Shown here: one piece after another, positions 42,625 to 52,047 of the stretch
How the letters are laid out: every line of letters starts with the position of its first letter
Position numbering within the stretch: position 1 is the first letter of the stretch
Assembly (NCBI GenBank): GCA_951813615.1
Contig: OX638377.1
Location: 372,001-436,000 of the forward strand
DNA length: 64,000 nt
DNA from: an uncultured Latescibacterota bacterium
GTDB lineage: Bacteria; Latescibacterota; UBA2968; UBA8231
Reading direction: 5' to 3'
Program-made: the position numbers and the translations under genes
Notes under the pieces: model-generated
Seen by the model: the letters and a program-made list of their open reading frames with translations, nothing else
The model's database searches: none
What the model was told of the DNA's origin: nothing

Positions 42625-45150
42625 ATGCAACACAAATCTCGTTTTTTGTCTCTCGTACTCGGCATGGCTGCCATGCTCATTCTGTATGGACCGGCCGCGT
42701 CGCAGGAAACGCCGCGTTCCGAAAGCGCGGATACGACATCTGTCCTTGACCAAGTGGTTATCATCGAAGAATTGGTGGTCATTGGTTCCCGAGCAAAACC
42801 GCGTTCTGTCGTCGAATCGGCCGTGCCCGTTGACGTGGTTAGCAGCGCAGAGATCGTCAAACAAGGCGAAGCCGATTTGCAAAATCTGGTGAGAACGGTT
42901 GTACCTTCCTTCAATGTCAACACCCAACCCATCAGTGATGCCTCCACGCTGGTCCGTCCTGCCAATCTGCGCGGCTTGGCCCCCGACCACACGCTGGTAC
43001 TAATCAACGGCAAACGCCGCCATCGCAGCTCGCTCGTCGTTTGGCATGGCAATGGCGTCTCAGATGGCGCGCAAGGGGCCGACATATCGGTCATTCCGGC
43101 GATTGCTCTGAAACAAGTGGAAGTCCTGCGCGATGGTGCCTCCGCACAATACGGTTCTGACGCCATTGCTGGCGCGATGAGTTTCCAACTCAAAGACCAC
43201 TACCGAGGCGGCTCAATTGAAATCAAACCCGGTATCTATCAGGCCGGCGATGGTTTTACGCACAGTTTCGCTGGCAATATCGGTCTGGGAAGAGAAAATG
43301 CGTGGGCCAACCTCAGCTTGGAATATGGCAACGCAGATGAAACGGATCGATCAGCACAACGCGATGACGCCAAAGCACTCATTGCCGCCGGCAATACCGA
43401 TGTGGCCGATCCCGCCCAAATTTGGGGTTCGCCCATCATTAGGAACGACTTTAAATTCTTTGCCAACTACGGCGGGAACTTGGCGGAAAACACCAAATTC
43501 TATGGCTATGCCAACTATGCGAGCAAAGAAGTGGAAGGCGGATTCTTCTTCAGAAATCCCAATACGCGCGGGGGCGTGTTCAGTGCCGATGGCGGTGAGA
43601 CCTTGCTCGTGGGCAAATTGGACCCCGATGCGCCCGATCCTCCCACAGTCGCCATAACCGACAACGTGGCAGACCCGGACGCGCTACAACAGGTTTTAGA
43701 TAATAAAAACGACTATTTCACGTTCCGCGAACTCTTTCCCGGCGGTTTTACCCCCCGATTTGGCGGCACCACCGCCGATCAGTCCCTGCTCGTGGGGGTT
43801 AAAGGCGCAAATTTTGACCCGCTCTGGACATGGGACCTCAGTGCTTATTACGGAAGCCACGAAGCCGACTTCACAATCAAGAACACGGTAAATGCCTCTT
43901 TGGGACGCAATACCCCCACGGAATTTGATCCCGGAGCTTATATCCAAAAAGACCTCAATTTAAATCTCGACCTTACATTTCCGGTAAGCGATCAGGTCTT
44001 CTTGGCCGCGGGTCTCGAATACCGAAATGAAAACTACGAAGTTGTGCAGGGACAAGCCGAGTCCTATCAAATGGGCCCTTTGGCCTCTCAGGGATTTAGT
44101 GCGGCGTCCAATGGATTTTCCGGCTTTAGCGATATTGCGGCCGGCGACTGGAGTCGGTCCAATTATGCGGCTTATGGGGATGCGGAATTAACCCCGTCGG
44201 ACAATTGGTTGCTCGGTCTGGCGCTGCGCTATGAAAACTTCAGTGACTTTGGTTCGACTCTCAACTACAAAGCAGCTACCAACTTCAGCATCACCGAAGA
44301 CCTGAAATTGCGCGGCAGTTTCAGCACCTGTTTCAGAGCACCCACACCCGGTCAACAGAATTCTTTTAACGTATCAACTCGATTCGATCCCGCGTTGAAT
44401 GATCTGGTCAATATAGGTACCATTCCATCAACCCACGCCGCGGCCGAACTGGTGGGTGGCAAGCCTCTCAACCCTGAAAAGTCGAACAACCTCACGGCTG
44501 GCTTTATTGTGGACAAGGCCAACTTCAGTTTAACAGTTGATGGGTTTCTAATTGACCTGAAGGACCGCCTGGGTATTTCAACGGACTACTCTCTGACTGA
44601 TGCCCAGCGCGACCAATTGATCGCTTCGGGCATAACGAGCGCGAGAAATATCCAAACCTTTCGGTTCTTCATCAACGACTTCGAAACCAGAACCTTTGGC
44701 GTTGACATCGTTTTTGTCACACCTGTGGGCAATGGCGATGTCAGCTTTGTGTACAACTTCACAGACACAGAAGTAACCAAACTCACGGAGACATTGAGCG
44801 AGACTCGCGTGCGGCAACTGGAGGAAGCACTGCCCAAAAGCCGCGCCAACGCGACTCTGACGCAATCTTTTAACGATAGGTGGGATTCCCTGATTCGCAT
44901 GAGCTATTACGATTCTTGGTGGGACAGAGATAACGATCAAACATATTCCGCCGTATGGCCGTTGTTTGATATTGAAACCAGTATCAAACTGAATGAAAAA
45001 ATGCGGATCACACTTGGCTCCCGCAATGTGCTCAATACCTTTCCAGAAGAAAATAGGAACAAAGGTTCTGTGGGTGAAAAGTACAGCGAGTACACCCCAT
45101 TTGGTTTTAATGGGGCATTTTGGTACTCAAAAGTCAGTTACAACTTTTAG
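42625..45150 (+). CDS. TonB-dependent receptor
   Basis: An 841-residue outer-membrane receptor with a good ribosome-binding site (GGAGGG, 4 nt before ATG). A signal peptide ends near AASQE. The TonB box is probably EELVVIGSR. The plug domain (about 60-170) contains VPVDVVSSAEIVKQGEADLQ, LRGLAPDHTLVLINGKRRH and VEVLRDGASAQYGSDAIAGA. A 22-strand barrel follows, with the usual C-terminal FWYSKVSYNF ending in Phe. The RGLAPDHTLVLINGKR form is typical of receptors for siderophores, cobalamin or glycans, and the substrate cannot be told. The gene is AT-richer than its neighbours (sampled lines about 47% against 57% GC), which suggests a different origin. It is probably a separate transcript; a weak promoter-like TTGCAT-17 nt-TACTGT lies near 42543-42571. 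Confidence 0.92.
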   Translation: MQHKSRFLSLVLGMAAMLILYGPAASQETPRSESADTTSVLDQVVIIEELVVIGSRAKPRSVVESAVPVDVVSSAEIVKQGEADLQNLVRTVVPSFNVNTQPISDASTLVRPANLRGLAPDHTLVLINGKRRHRSSLVVWHGNGVSDGAQGADISVIPAIALKQVEVLRDGASAQYGSDAIAGAMSFQLKDHYRGGSIEIKPGIYQAGDGFTHSFAGNIGLGRENAWANLSLEYGNADETDRSAQRDDAKALIAAGNTDVADPAQIWGSPIIRNDFKFFANYGGNLAENTKFYGYANYASKEVEGGFFFRNPNTRGGVFSADGGETLLVGKLDPDAPDPPTVAITDNVADPDALQQVLDNKNDYFTFRELFPGGFTPRFGGTTADQSLLVGVKGANFDPLWTWDLSAYYGSHEADFTIKNTVNASLGRNTPTEFDPGAYIQKDLNLNLDLTFPVSDQVFLAAGLEYRNENYEVVQGQAESYQMGPLASQGFSAASNGFSGFSDIAAGDWSRSNYAAYGDAELTPSDNWLLGLALRYENFSDFGSTLNYKAATNFSITEDLKLRGSFSTCFRAPTPGQQNSFNVSTRFDPALNDLVNIGTIPSTHAAAELVGGKPLNPEKSNNLTAGFIVDKANFSLTVDGFLIDLKDRLGISTDYSLTDAQRDQLIASGITSARNIQTFRFFINDFETRTFGVDIVFVTPVGNGDVSFVYNFTDTEVTKLTETLSETRVRQLEEALPKSRANATLTQSFNDRWDSLIRMSYYDSWWDRDNDQTYSAVWPLFDIETSIKLNEKMRITLGSRNVLNTFPEENRNKGSVGEKYSEYTPFGFNGAFWYSKVSYNF

Positions 45151-45188
45151 CCATTGCCCTGAGTACACGACAGTAGAAGCAGTATGAA

Positions 45189-46778
45189 TTACTCTAGGAC
45201 TTTCACTCCGGTGTCCATCCTCCCCAGCACATAGGTCCGCCCCTTGGTGGATGCCTCCAACTCTATCCCGCGTCCGGGCCAGACTTCTATCTCTAAACGG
45301 GCCGCGCCTGCCCCTTGGCTGAACAGCCGCACTACGGCCTGCTCCTTCAAGCGCAAACCCGACCACAGCACCCCCTCGTCCTGCACGGCTGGTCCCGCTA
45401 GATTCATCACTTGGCCGGCGTCGAGAAAGTCGCGGTAGCCGAGCATTTCGTCGTACACGGCGACTGCATCGAGCACTTCAAACAGCGCGATTTCCTCGTA
45501 CCCCTCGCGCCAAGCATTGAAAAGCTGCATGCCGTCGATGCCGCGCAGCCACATGTGCCGCAGGGCCTCGCGGTACGCCTCTCGGCTCATGTACGGAGTC
45601 TCGTCCTCTTGGTGGTTTACAATCGGGCACCAGCGCGCCACCCAGGGGAAACTGGCCACTTCCGGCCCATAGGTTAGGCGGTTGGCCGCGTCGCCGGAAA
45701 TTTGCCGCAGCAGATTGTGCATGTGAAATTGGTTGACGTGGCGCTGGTCTAGGGGATACTCGTCTTGCCACGCTGTTTGCCAGAATTTGTCGTTGCCGTA
45801 CGCCACGGGATTGGTGGCCGTAAACAGCGGGGGGATGCCCGGTGGCAATGCCCGGTTATTGACAAAGTAGAGCAAGGGTCTGGTCTGAGTGGAATACACA
45901 GTGTGCCAGTTGGTGATGGAGCACAGGGGAAAGATTTCGCGCACTGGTCCGGCTAGGTACGCTCCGTAGAGCTGTTGGTAGTGCCGCCAGTAATAGGCCC
46001 AGTACTGGTCTTCGTCTGCCAGCACTTCCGGTGGCAATTGCACTCGGCAGCGCTGGCAGTGTGCGAGTTGTTTGAATAGATGGCTCCAGGGATAGGGGTC
46101 TCCTTCCCAATCCATCCACACTGCATCGACTGTGACGCCGCCCGCCCGAAAGGCACCGAGTGTATCGCGCACTTGGTCGGCCATGATCTCCCAGCCCTCG
46201 ATCATCTTGGGACAGGCCCCGTGCCACGATCCCAAGGCTCCGCGTCCCGCCATTTCGTAGTGGTAGCCGGCGTCGAATTGGTGCGCCCAGGCACTGGAAT
46301 CAGCGGCCAGAGAATAGGGCCAAGCCCCGGCATCGCCCTGCATGAAAATCACTGGCGATCCGGCCTCCTGCAGAGCTTTGGCCGCGTCGATCATGCCTTG
46401 GTCCAACCGCAGATGCTGCGTCAAGCCGCGCGCCAACAGCATCTGGATCTGATCCGCGGCCAGCGGCGCAAAACCCACGCCGTGCCACATGATCATGGGC
46501 CAGCGGTCGGCCCGTGAATGTTGGAGGGGCGGCACCTCCTTTGCGACTACTTCCAGCCAGGGCGTCGAAGTCAGATACGCGGTTCTGTCTGGGGCAGTCG
46601 GCTCCACGCGCCCTGGGGCATCGGCACCCCAGTGAATGTCCTCATCGGTTTTCTCCCCTCTTGAGGTAGTCGTAGGGGTCTTCGGGCTCCATGCCCTCTT
46701 CGCGCATGAACCTAGGGCGAGCGCACAAACGGCCGCGGCCAGCAGGGCCGGCAGGATTTCTCGATTGATTTTTTTCAT
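45189..46778 (-). CDS. Lipoprotein with a possible glycosidase-like TIM barrel
   Basis: A 529-residue lipoprotein (ALGSC, Cys25). GGGAG lies about 11 nt before the ATG. The body is rich in barrel-like strand/loop sequences: PMIMWHGVGFAP, SPVIFMQGDAGAWPYS, VTVDAVWMDWEGDPYPW (an acidic pair at a strand end, a possible catalytic site), EIFPLCSITNWHTVYS, GIDGMQLFNAWREGYEEIAL. A small C-terminal beta domain (about 440-529) follows. This resembles uncharacterised 'hypothetical glycoside hydrolase' proteins, but no family could be assigned. The gene is convergent with the TonB-dependent receptor (38-nt gap, no hairpin) and divergent from the phosphodiesterase-like operon. The 98-nt divergent region (46779-46876) is AT-rich and probably holds both promoters. 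Confidence 0.65.
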   Translation of the reverse strand: MKKINREILPALLAAAVCALALGSCAKRAWSPKTPTTTSRGEKTDEDIHWGADAPGRVEPTAPDRTAYLTSTPWLEVVAKEVPPLQHSRADRWPMIMWHGVGFAPLAADQIQMLLARGLTQHLRLDQGMIDAAKALQEAGSPVIFMQGDAGAWPYSLAADSSAWAHQFDAGYHYEMAGRGALGSWHGACPKMIEGWEIMADQVRDTLGAFRAGGVTVDAVWMDWEGDPYPWSHLFKQLAHCQRCRVQLPPEVLADEDQYWAYYWRHYQQLYGAYLAGPVREIFPLCSITNWHTVYSTQTRPLLYFVNNRALPPGIPPLFTATNPVAYGNDKFWQTAWQDEYPLDQRHVNQFHMHNLLRQISGDAANRLTYGPEVASFPWVARWCPIVNHQEDETPYMSREAYREALRHMWLRGIDGMQLFNAWREGYEEIALFEVLDAVAVYDEMLGYRDFLDAGQVMNLAGPAVQDEGVLWSGLRLKEQAVVRLFSQGAGAARLEIEVWPGRGIELEASTKGRTYVLGRMDTGVKVLE

Positions 46779-46876
46779 AGCGTTTTCTCCCTTGGGGAAA
46801 GTTTAGCGAGAGCCAAGGCATATTGTTGTATATTAACAAAAGCCATAAAGAGACACCCCGATAGCGGTCTTACATT

Positions 46877-49021
46877 GTGAGCAAATTTAATTCGAGTCCA
46901 GCGCAGAATAAATTCCCCCGACTCGTCTCCGTATGGCTCCCCTTCTTTGTTTGGAGTGGCACTTGTCTCCTTGCCCAACGGGCCGACGCCTATGTCGGCC
47001 CTGGCGCTGGCTTTGTCCTAGCTAGTGGTTTTTGGACCCTCGCCGCCCTCGTTCTCGCCGCGCTCACCATCTTGGTCCTACCCGTCCGCTTGCTGCTTAG
47101 TTGGCGTCGCGGCAAAAAAATTGCAGCTCAAGCGAGCGCCGAGCGCGTGGTGGTCATCGGCCTCGATGGCCTCGATCCCCAGCTAGTGGCCCGCTGGATG
47201 GAGGAAGGTCGGCTACCCGCGTTTAAAAAGCTGGCCGAGCAGGGGACCTTTCGCCCTTTGCAGACCACCCTGCCCGCGATTACGCCGGCGGCGTGGTCGG
47301 CCTTTGCCACGGGGGTGGACGCTTCTAGACACCGCATCTACGACTTTATCACCCGCGATCCCCACACGTACCAGCCCGTGCTGTCTTCGGCGCGGATCAG
47401 CGCCTCGCGCCGAAGCTTGAGGCTCGGCCCGTACCGCCTGCCCTTGGGCAAAGCACAGGTACGCAATTTGCGGCGGAGCCAGCCCTTTTGGAAGGTGCTG
47501 GGCGACAACCAGATCACCAGTTCTATTGTCCGAGTGCCGATCAGTTTCCCCCCGGAAAAATTCGCAGGGCTCCTGCTCGCGGGCATGTGCGCGCCAGATC
47601 TGCGCGGCACCCAGGGCGAGTGTACCTATTTTTTTAGCGGAACCGGTCCCCGTGACACCTCGGTGGGCCGCTGCATCCACCTCGAACTCGAGCGCGGCAG
47701 GGTCAGCACCAATATCCCCGGTCCCGCCAACCCCCTGCGCCCAGACGGCAAAAGACTGACAGCCGCCATGGATTTGGCCGTAGACCCGGCCGCCGAGTCG
47801 GTTACGCTGGCGATCGGAGGGCAAAAAATAGTTCTGCAAAAGCGGGTCTATTCCCCTTGGATAACGCTCGCCTTTGCCGCTGGACTAGGGGTCCGAGTGC
47901 GCGGCCTGTGCCGCTTCTACCTGATTGAAGCCGAACCGCTCAAACTGTATGTCACCCCCATTCAAATAGACCCTACTCATCCCCACCTGCCCCTTTCCCA
48001 TCCTCCGTCCTATGCCCCCTACCTCGCCCGACGCCTAGGCAAGTTCGCCACCGTGGGCTTGGCGGAAGACACGGATGCACTCAATGCCGATTTAATTGAC
48101 GAGCAGGCCTTTCTCGACCAGACCTACTTACTCGATGACGAGCGCCAAGCCATGTTTTTCCACGCGCTCGACAAAACTCCCAAGGGCCTCGCGGCCTGCG
48201 TCTTTGACAGCCCCGACCGCATCCAGCACATGTTTTTCCGCACCCTAGAGCCCGACCATCCGGCCAATCGGGGCCGGGAAGTCAACGGTTTGGCCGATAC
48301 CATTCCCAATATGTACGCGCGCATGGACGACCTAGTGGGCCGCACGCTAGAAAAAATCGACCACGCTAAGACCGTGTTGATGGTTATTTCCGACCACGGC
48401 TTTTGCACCTTTAAACGCGGCGTCAACCTCAATACGTGGCTGTGGCAAAATGGATACCTCTGTTTGCACGAGGGCTGTACGCACAGCGACGAGTGGCTGG
48501 CCCAAGTCGATTGGAGTCGCACCCAGGCTTTTGCCCTGGGCCTCACCGGCCTATTCATCAATCTCAAGGGCCGCGAAGTTAGTGGGATTGTCGCCCCTGG
48601 GACGGAGTTGCACCAACTCAAGGCCGAACTGTGCTCCCGCCTCACCGGTCTGGTGGACCAGGAGACGGGCGAGACGGCCATTAACAAGGCTTGGGATACG
48701 GCGGCTTCTTTTAGCGGGCCTTATACGGACGATGGCCCGGATTTACTCATTGGGTACAACGCCGGATACCGCGCTTCTTGGAGCGGGGCTAGCGGCCAAG
48801 TGACCGAGGCCGTCTTTGAGACCAATACCCGGCCTTGGAGCGGCGACCACTGCGTGGACCCGCGACTGGTACCTGGCGTGCTTTTCTGCAACCGCAAAAT
48901 AGGCATTCGCAATCCCCACTTGCTCGATATCCCTCCTTCCATTTTGGGCCTTTTTGGCATCGAGCCACCATCTTACATGCAGGGCCGAGATGTATTCGCC
49001 CCGGCCGCTTCCGATGCCTAA
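46877..49021 (+). CDS. Alkaline-phosphatase-superfamily phosphodiesterase, membrane-anchored
   Basis: A 714-residue protein started at GTG 46877; no other in-frame start precedes the signal. The N-terminus has a signal-like helix and then AYVGPGAGFVLASGF and a second helix (ALVLAALTILVLPVRLLLSW). This 'AYxGPGAG' leader is characteristic of a group of membrane-tethered phosphodiesterases. The catalytic domain (about 90-710) has RVVVIGLDGLDPQL, ITPAAWSAFATG (Thr nucleophile), DSPDRIQHMFFRT, VISDHGFCTFKRGVNLNTWL and SGDHCVDPRLVPGVLF, giving the six metal ligands of the nucleotide-pyrophosphatase type. The stop overlaps the next gene by 8 nt. The substrate is unknown; phospholipid or glycan-phosphate is possible. 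Confidence 0.87.
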   Translation: MSKFNSSPAQNKFPRLVSVWLPFFVWSGTCLLAQRADAYVGPGAGFVLASGFWTLAALVLAALTILVLPVRLLLSWRRGKKIAAQASAERVVVIGLDGLDPQLVARWMEEGRLPAFKKLAEQGTFRPLQTTLPAITPAAWSAFATGVDASRHRIYDFITRDPHTYQPVLSSARISASRRSLRLGPYRLPLGKAQVRNLRRSQPFWKVLGDNQITSSIVRVPISFPPEKFAGLLLAGMCAPDLRGTQGECTYFFSGTGPRDTSVGRCIHLELERGRVSTNIPGPANPLRPDGKRLTAAMDLAVDPAAESVTLAIGGQKIVLQKRVYSPWITLAFAAGLGVRVRGLCRFYLIEAEPLKLYVTPIQIDPTHPHLPLSHPPSYAPYLARRLGKFATVGLAEDTDALNADLIDEQAFLDQTYLLDDERQAMFFHALDKTPKGLAACVFDSPDRIQHMFFRTLEPDHPANRGREVNGLADTIPNMYARMDDLVGRTLEKIDHAKTVLMVISDHGFCTFKRGVNLNTWLWQNGYLCLHEGCTHSDEWLAQVDWSRTQAFALGLTGLFINLKGREVSGIVAPGTELHQLKAELCSRLTGLVDQETGETAINKAWDTAASFSGPYTDDGPDLLIGYNAGYRASWSGASGQVTEAVFETNTRPWSGDHCVDPRLVPGVLFCNRKIGIRNPHLLDIPPSILGLFGIEPPSYMQGRDVFAPAASDA

Positions 49022-50984
49022 CACTGCTCTTGTCATCGTCCTGATCGGCCTCCTGTCTTGGGGCTGTCGCTCTGGTCCTCCGTCGGACCGCCTACTGGTA
49101 CTGGGCATCGACGGCATGGACCCGCAGATTCTGCGGACGTTGATGACCGAGGGCCGGATGCCCCACTTTGAGGCTCTGGCCCAGCGCGGGGGTTTTGCGC
49201 CCTTGCAGACCAGTGCGCCGCCGCAGAGTCCGGTGGCGTGGTCGAGCTTTATTACTGGCTTGGATCCACAGGATCACGGCATTTTCGACTTCGTCCACCG
49301 CGACCCGGCCTCCCTGACTCCCTTTTTGTCCACCGCGCGCCGAGGGGAATCCGGCCAACTAGCGTTGCAGCGCCGAGGTCAGCCCTTTTGGGAAATCCTC
49401 GACGAGCACGATATCCCCACGACCATTTTCAAAGTGCCGGCCAATTTCCCTCCCTCTCAGTCGGCGGAGAGTTTTGCAGACCTGCCGTTTTTCTGTCCCT
49501 GCGCCGTGCGCTCTTTCTCGGGCATGGGCACGCCGGATATGTTGGGAACCTACGGAACTTTTACCTATTACACCGAGGGGCCGTACACTGTGCCGGCACA
49601 TCTCGAAGGTGGGGGCACCAGCCTAGTGGCCGGGGGGGAATTGGCCGTTCCCGGCGGCAAAATAATTGGCGTCCAGTTGGAAAACGGTTGGGCGCAACTG
49701 CCTATCCATGGTCCGATGCTAGACGAAGAGTCGGTGCAAACCCATTTTGCGATTTACCTAGATCGACAACACCGGACCGCCGAAATTGTCCTCGGCCAAC
49801 AGCGCTTGGTCCTCCAGTCTGGCGAGTGGAGCCCGTGGATTACCATAGACTACGGGCGCAAGCCCTATAGCTTGGAACGCCTGCAGGGCATTGCCCGCTT
49901 TTACCTGCGGGCCGCAGTTCCCTCTCTGCAACTCTACCTGACGCCGGTCAATATCCACCCCGGCAATCCGGCCATGCCCATTTCCACTCCTCCAGAGGCC
50001 AGCGAAGAATTGCACCAAGCTCTTGGCCCGCACTATACCCAGGGCATGCCCGACGATACCAAGGCCCTCGAAGCGGGCGTTTTTGACTACGGAGAATTCT
50101 TGCGTCAGGACGCCTTAGCCTTCGCAGAACGCCGTCGCCAACTGCGCTATGAGTTGGGACGCTTTGCGGCTGGCGTGCTCTTTTTTTACGTCCACAGTCT
50201 CGATCAGGTCTGCCACATGCTCTGGCGCGCCTGGGCACCCGACCACCCGGGCCACCGAGCGGAATTCGCTCCGTACCAACAGGCCATTGCCGATCAGTAC
50301 GTCGCCATGGACGATTTGCTGGGCGAGGCCGTCGCCATGCTGGGGCCAGACGCGGATATCATCGTCCTTTCGGACCACGGTTTTGCCGCGTACGAGCGCT
50401 CTTTCAATCTCAATTCTTGGTTGGCTCGGGAGGGCTATCTCGCCTTGGCTCCCCAAGTGTCGCTCGATCAGGCCCATATCCTCAATGAGGGCCACGTGCG
50501 TTGGGAACAAACTCGGGCCTATGGCTTGGGGCTCAATGCCCTGTACCTCAATCTCAAGGGCCGCGAACAGCACGGGACAGTGCGGCCCGAGGCTCGGGAA
50601 AGTCTGCTCAGTGAGCTGAGTCAAAATTTGCTCGGCCTGCGGGATCCGGCCGATGGTCGGCAGGTAATAAAAAAAGTCTATCGCCCAGACCCTGGGGCTG
50701 ATTTGGACTTGGCACCGGACTTGATCATCGGCTATGCGAGGGGGTATCGCGCTTCGGGCGCTACAGCCATTGGCCAACTGGAGAGCGCGGTTTTGCAAGA
50801 CAATCTCTCCCCTTGGAGCGGGGATCACTGCATGGCGGCCGAAGAGGTGCCCGGCGTTCTCCTGAGCAATAAAGCGCTGAAGCCCATCCCACACCATCTG
50901 CGGGATATTCCGGTGAGTATCCTCGCGTACTACGGTGTGGCTCCGCCGACCGCCATGTCGGGACATTCGATTTGGGAGGAATAG
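49014..50984 (+). CDS. Alkaline-phosphatase-superfamily phosphodiesterase, lipoprotein
   Basis: A 656-residue paralogue of the preceding protein. It is started at ATG 49014, which makes the lipobox WGC (Cys18); readings from 48954 would add residues translated from inside the upstream gene. Catalytic motifs: LLVLGIDGMDPQI, QSPVAWSSFITG (nucleophile region, Ser at the position of Thr in the first copy), HSLDQVCHMLWRA, VLSDHGFAAYERSFNLNSWL, SGDHCMAAEEVPGVLL. The two copies share an N- to C-terminal alignment, so this is a tandem duplication that differs in membrane attachment. It is directly followed by a 64-residue gene. Confidence 0.87.
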   Translation: MPNTALVIVLIGLLSWGCRSGPPSDRLLVLGIDGMDPQILRTLMTEGRMPHFEALAQRGGFAPLQTSAPPQSPVAWSSFITGLDPQDHGIFDFVHRDPASLTPFLSTARRGESGQLALQRRGQPFWEILDEHDIPTTIFKVPANFPPSQSAESFADLPFFCPCAVRSFSGMGTPDMLGTYGTFTYYTEGPYTVPAHLEGGGTSLVAGGELAVPGGKIIGVQLENGWAQLPIHGPMLDEESVQTHFAIYLDRQHRTAEIVLGQQRLVLQSGEWSPWITIDYGRKPYSLERLQGIARFYLRAAVPSLQLYLTPVNIHPGNPAMPISTPPEASEELHQALGPHYTQGMPDDTKALEAGVFDYGEFLRQDALAFAERRRQLRYELGRFAAGVLFFYVHSLDQVCHMLWRAWAPDHPGHRAEFAPYQQAIADQYVAMDDLLGEAVAMLGPDADIIVLSDHGFAAYERSFNLNSWLAREGYLALAPQVSLDQAHILNEGHVRWEQTRAYGLGLNALYLNLKGREQHGTVRPEARESLLSELSQNLLGLRDPADGRQVIKKVYRPDPGADLDLAPDLIIGYARGYRASGATAIGQLESAVLQDNLSPWSGDHCMAAEEVPGVLLSNKALKPIPHHLRDIPVSILAYYGVAPPTAMSGHSIWEE

Positions 50985-51179
50985 ATGGCGCTCTTTAAAC
51001 GAAAAATCACTATAGATGACCAGCTTTGGCTGCGCGCTCAAGCCCACGTCGAAAAGGTAGGGTACAGCAGTGTGGAAGAATTTGTCATTCACTGCGTTGA
51101 GAAAGAACTCAATGTCCCGTCGGCTGTGGACCAAGCACAAATCGACGAACGCCTCAGGGGTTTGGGCTATCTGGAGTAG
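50985..51179 (+). CDS. 64-residue conserved small protein linked to phosphodiesterases
   Basis: ATG 50985 follows the previous stop with no gap and has GGAGG 7 nt upstream. The protein begins with a beta-strand (RKITIDDQLWLRAQAHVEKV) and then GYSSVEEFVIHCVEKEL, which is ribbon-helix-helix-like (CopG/MetJ fold). It ends IDERLRGLGYLE, close to the LRALGYI found near the C-terminus of the sulfatase-like protein at 11749-13683. Such small proteins are found with phosphodiesterases of this type. It may be a separated C-terminal element or a small partner. It is not obviously a DNA-binding regulator because it is embedded in the operon. Confidence 0.7.
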   Translation: MALFKRKITIDDQLWLRAQAHVEKVGYSSVEEFVIHCVEKELNVPSAVDQAQIDERLRGLGYLE

Positions 51180-51182
51180 TAC

Positions 51183-52001
51183 ATGCAAGCCCTCATCCGC
51201 TACTACAACGATGCGTTCGACGCCTATATGGCACCATTGGCAGTGCTGGGGAGATGGGCGGAAATCCTCGGCGTGGCGGCTGTCTTGGGGATAGTGGTTT
51301 CGTTGATATTCGCCGCGCTAGTTCGCGGAGAGCGCCTGCGCCAGGCCCGCGACGAGTTGTGGGCCGCCCTTTTTGAGATCTGGCTCTACCGACGCGAGCC
51401 CTTGTTGGTCTGGCAGGCGCAACTAGCATTGCTCAAGGCCAATTTGCGCTATAGCAGCATTCTTTTGGTACCTCTCGTTCTTTCTTTGCTGGTGAGCGCT
51501 CCTTTGTTGATACAGGCCCACTATCGCTTTGCCTTGGCACCCATCCCGAGCGGCGCTGAAACGCTGCTGACCGCGGTTCTGGCCCGGCCTGCTGACGATG
51601 TGGCCCAAATGGACTGCAAAATCGAATGGGTCCAAGGAACGGGTGTGCTTAGTCCCTCGGTGCGGGAGCCAGCTCTCCACCGCCTAGTTTGGCGTCTCCA
51701 ACCGGAGGGGTCCGGTGAACACGTACTCCGCCTCACGGGCTGTGGGCAGACTGTGGAATTTCCTCTGTACGTCGGTGACTTTGCGGGGAGCATCGCTCCG
51801 GCGCGTCAGGTCGGCGTCTTGGTCCATCTTTTTGCCCCGCGCGCGCTGCCTCTAGAAGACGATTCTGGTTGGGGCCGTATTTACGTCGAGTATCCCCGCG
51901 CCGGAATCGAATGGCTGGTCTGGCTGACGGTATGTTCCCTGCTCTGCGCCTTTGTCGTCAGTCGGTTAGTGAGTAGGTATCGGGCCCATCGAAACTCATG
52001 A
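51183..52001 (+). CDS. Membrane protein with EMC3/YidC-like N-terminus
   Basis: A 272-residue protein with three probable transmembrane segments: about 25-45 (EILGVAAVLGIVVSLIFAAL), 92-112 (SILLVPLVLSLLVSAPLLIQ) and 245-262 (LVWLTVCSLLCAFVVSRLV). Between the first two lies a basic helical hairpin (RGERLRQARDELWAALFEIW) like the cytosolic coiled coil of EMC3/TMCO1/YidC insertases. The region between the second and third is a periplasmic beta domain. It follows the 64-residue gene by 3 nt. An insertase-like scaffold for the operon's phosphodiesterases is a guess from layout only. An intrinsic terminator follows immediately. Confidence 0.7.
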   Translation: MQALIRYYNDAFDAYMAPLAVLGRWAEILGVAAVLGIVVSLIFAALVRGERLRQARDELWAALFEIWLYRREPLLVWQAQLALLKANLRYSSILLVPLVLSLLVSAPLLIQAHYRFALAPIPSGAETLLTAVLARPADDVAQMDCKIEWVQGTGVLSPSVREPALHRLVWRLQPEGSGEHVLRLTGCGQTVEFPLYVGDFAGSIAPARQVGVLVHLFAPRALPLEDDSGWGRIYVEYPRAGIEWLVWLTVCSLLCAFVVSRLVSRYRAHRNS

Positions 52002-52002
52002 C

Positions 52003-52034
52003 CTTGGCAGATGTAGTAATTCGCCAAGTTTTTT
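52003..52034 (+). terminator. Intrinsic terminator of the phosphodiesterase operon
   Basis: CTTGGC (52003-52008) and GCCAAG (52023-52028) form a 6-bp stem followed by TTTTTT (52029-52034). It lies 1 nt after the stop of the membrane protein gene and only 14 nt before the next start. Confidence 0.75.
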
Positions 52035-52047
52035 GCGGAGAATCTCC

